A stretch of 5,115 nt of DNA from the NCBI GenBank assembly GCA_023252395.1, contig JAJPDY010000102.1:1-5115 (forward strand), given 5' to 3'. Below, piece by piece: positions 5,106-5,115 of the stretch (its first letter is position 1; every line of letters begins with the position of its first letter). The position numbers and the translations under genes are program-made. Below the pieces are notes generated by a model. That model was given only the letters and a program-made list of their open reading frames with translations, searched no databases and was not told where the DNA came from. The stretch comes from Nitrososphaera sp. (lineage in GTDB: Archaea; Thermoproteota; Nitrososphaeria; Nitrososphaerales; Nitrososphaeraceae).

Positions 5106-5115
5106 CCATCTTCAC

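Noticed and set aside
1..5115. CRISPR arrays, insertion sequences, tRNA or rRNA genes, or a defence island
   Set aside because: No regularly spaced repeats, transposase motifs, terminal inverted repeats, RNA-gene signatures or known defence domains were seen on either strand.

Overview
The window reads as archaeal, most likely from an ammonia-oxidising thaumarchaeon (Nitrososphaerota) of the Nitrososphaera type. The basis is a mannosyl-3-phosphoglycerate synthase of the type found in Thaumarchaeota, a small ArnR1/HTH_45-like winged-helix protein, TATA-type promoters close to start codons with little or no Shine-Dalgarno signal, and intermediate GC in the genes with AT-rich gaps. This assignment is an inference from recognised families; no species can be named from the sequence alone.

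Layout. Bases 1-594 are the C-terminal half of mannosyl-3-phosphoglycerate synthase (mpgS), cut by the window edge. Its stop overlaps the start of a SerB-like HAD phosphatase (591-1238) in an ATGA junction, so the two are almost certainly co-translated. A plausible reading is a compatible-solute (mannosylglycerate) operon, with the HAD enzyme removing the phosphate. A 97-bp gap with a TATA-like element leads to a complete glutamine-hydrolysing asparagine synthetase (1336-3024). Its 3' end overlaps by 8 bp, tail to tail, with a minus-strand gene (3017-3856) for a cysteine-containing multi-pass membrane protein of unknown function. A divergent 94-bp intergenic region carries promoter-like elements for that gene and for a plus-strand bifunctional-nuclease-fold (DUF151) protein (3951-4379). 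After a 60-bp convergent gap comes a minus-strand 84-aa winged-helix DNA-binding protein (4440-4694).

The last 421 bp (4695-5115) are AT-rich and hold no convincing gene except possibly a small minus-strand ORF. The part just upstream of the winged-helix gene has two dyad-symmetric sites whose centres are 25 bp apart. One is a near-palindrome built around the TATA box. The other is a perfect 16-bp palindrome. They look like operators and are the strongest unexplained signal in the window.

Most of the window is ordinary housekeeping or accessory archaeal sequence. I see no mobile element, CRISPR array, tRNA or rRNA, and no clear multi-gene novel system. The points most worth following are the possible non-orthologous mannosylglycerate phosphatase, the Cys-motif membrane protein, and the palindromic control region.
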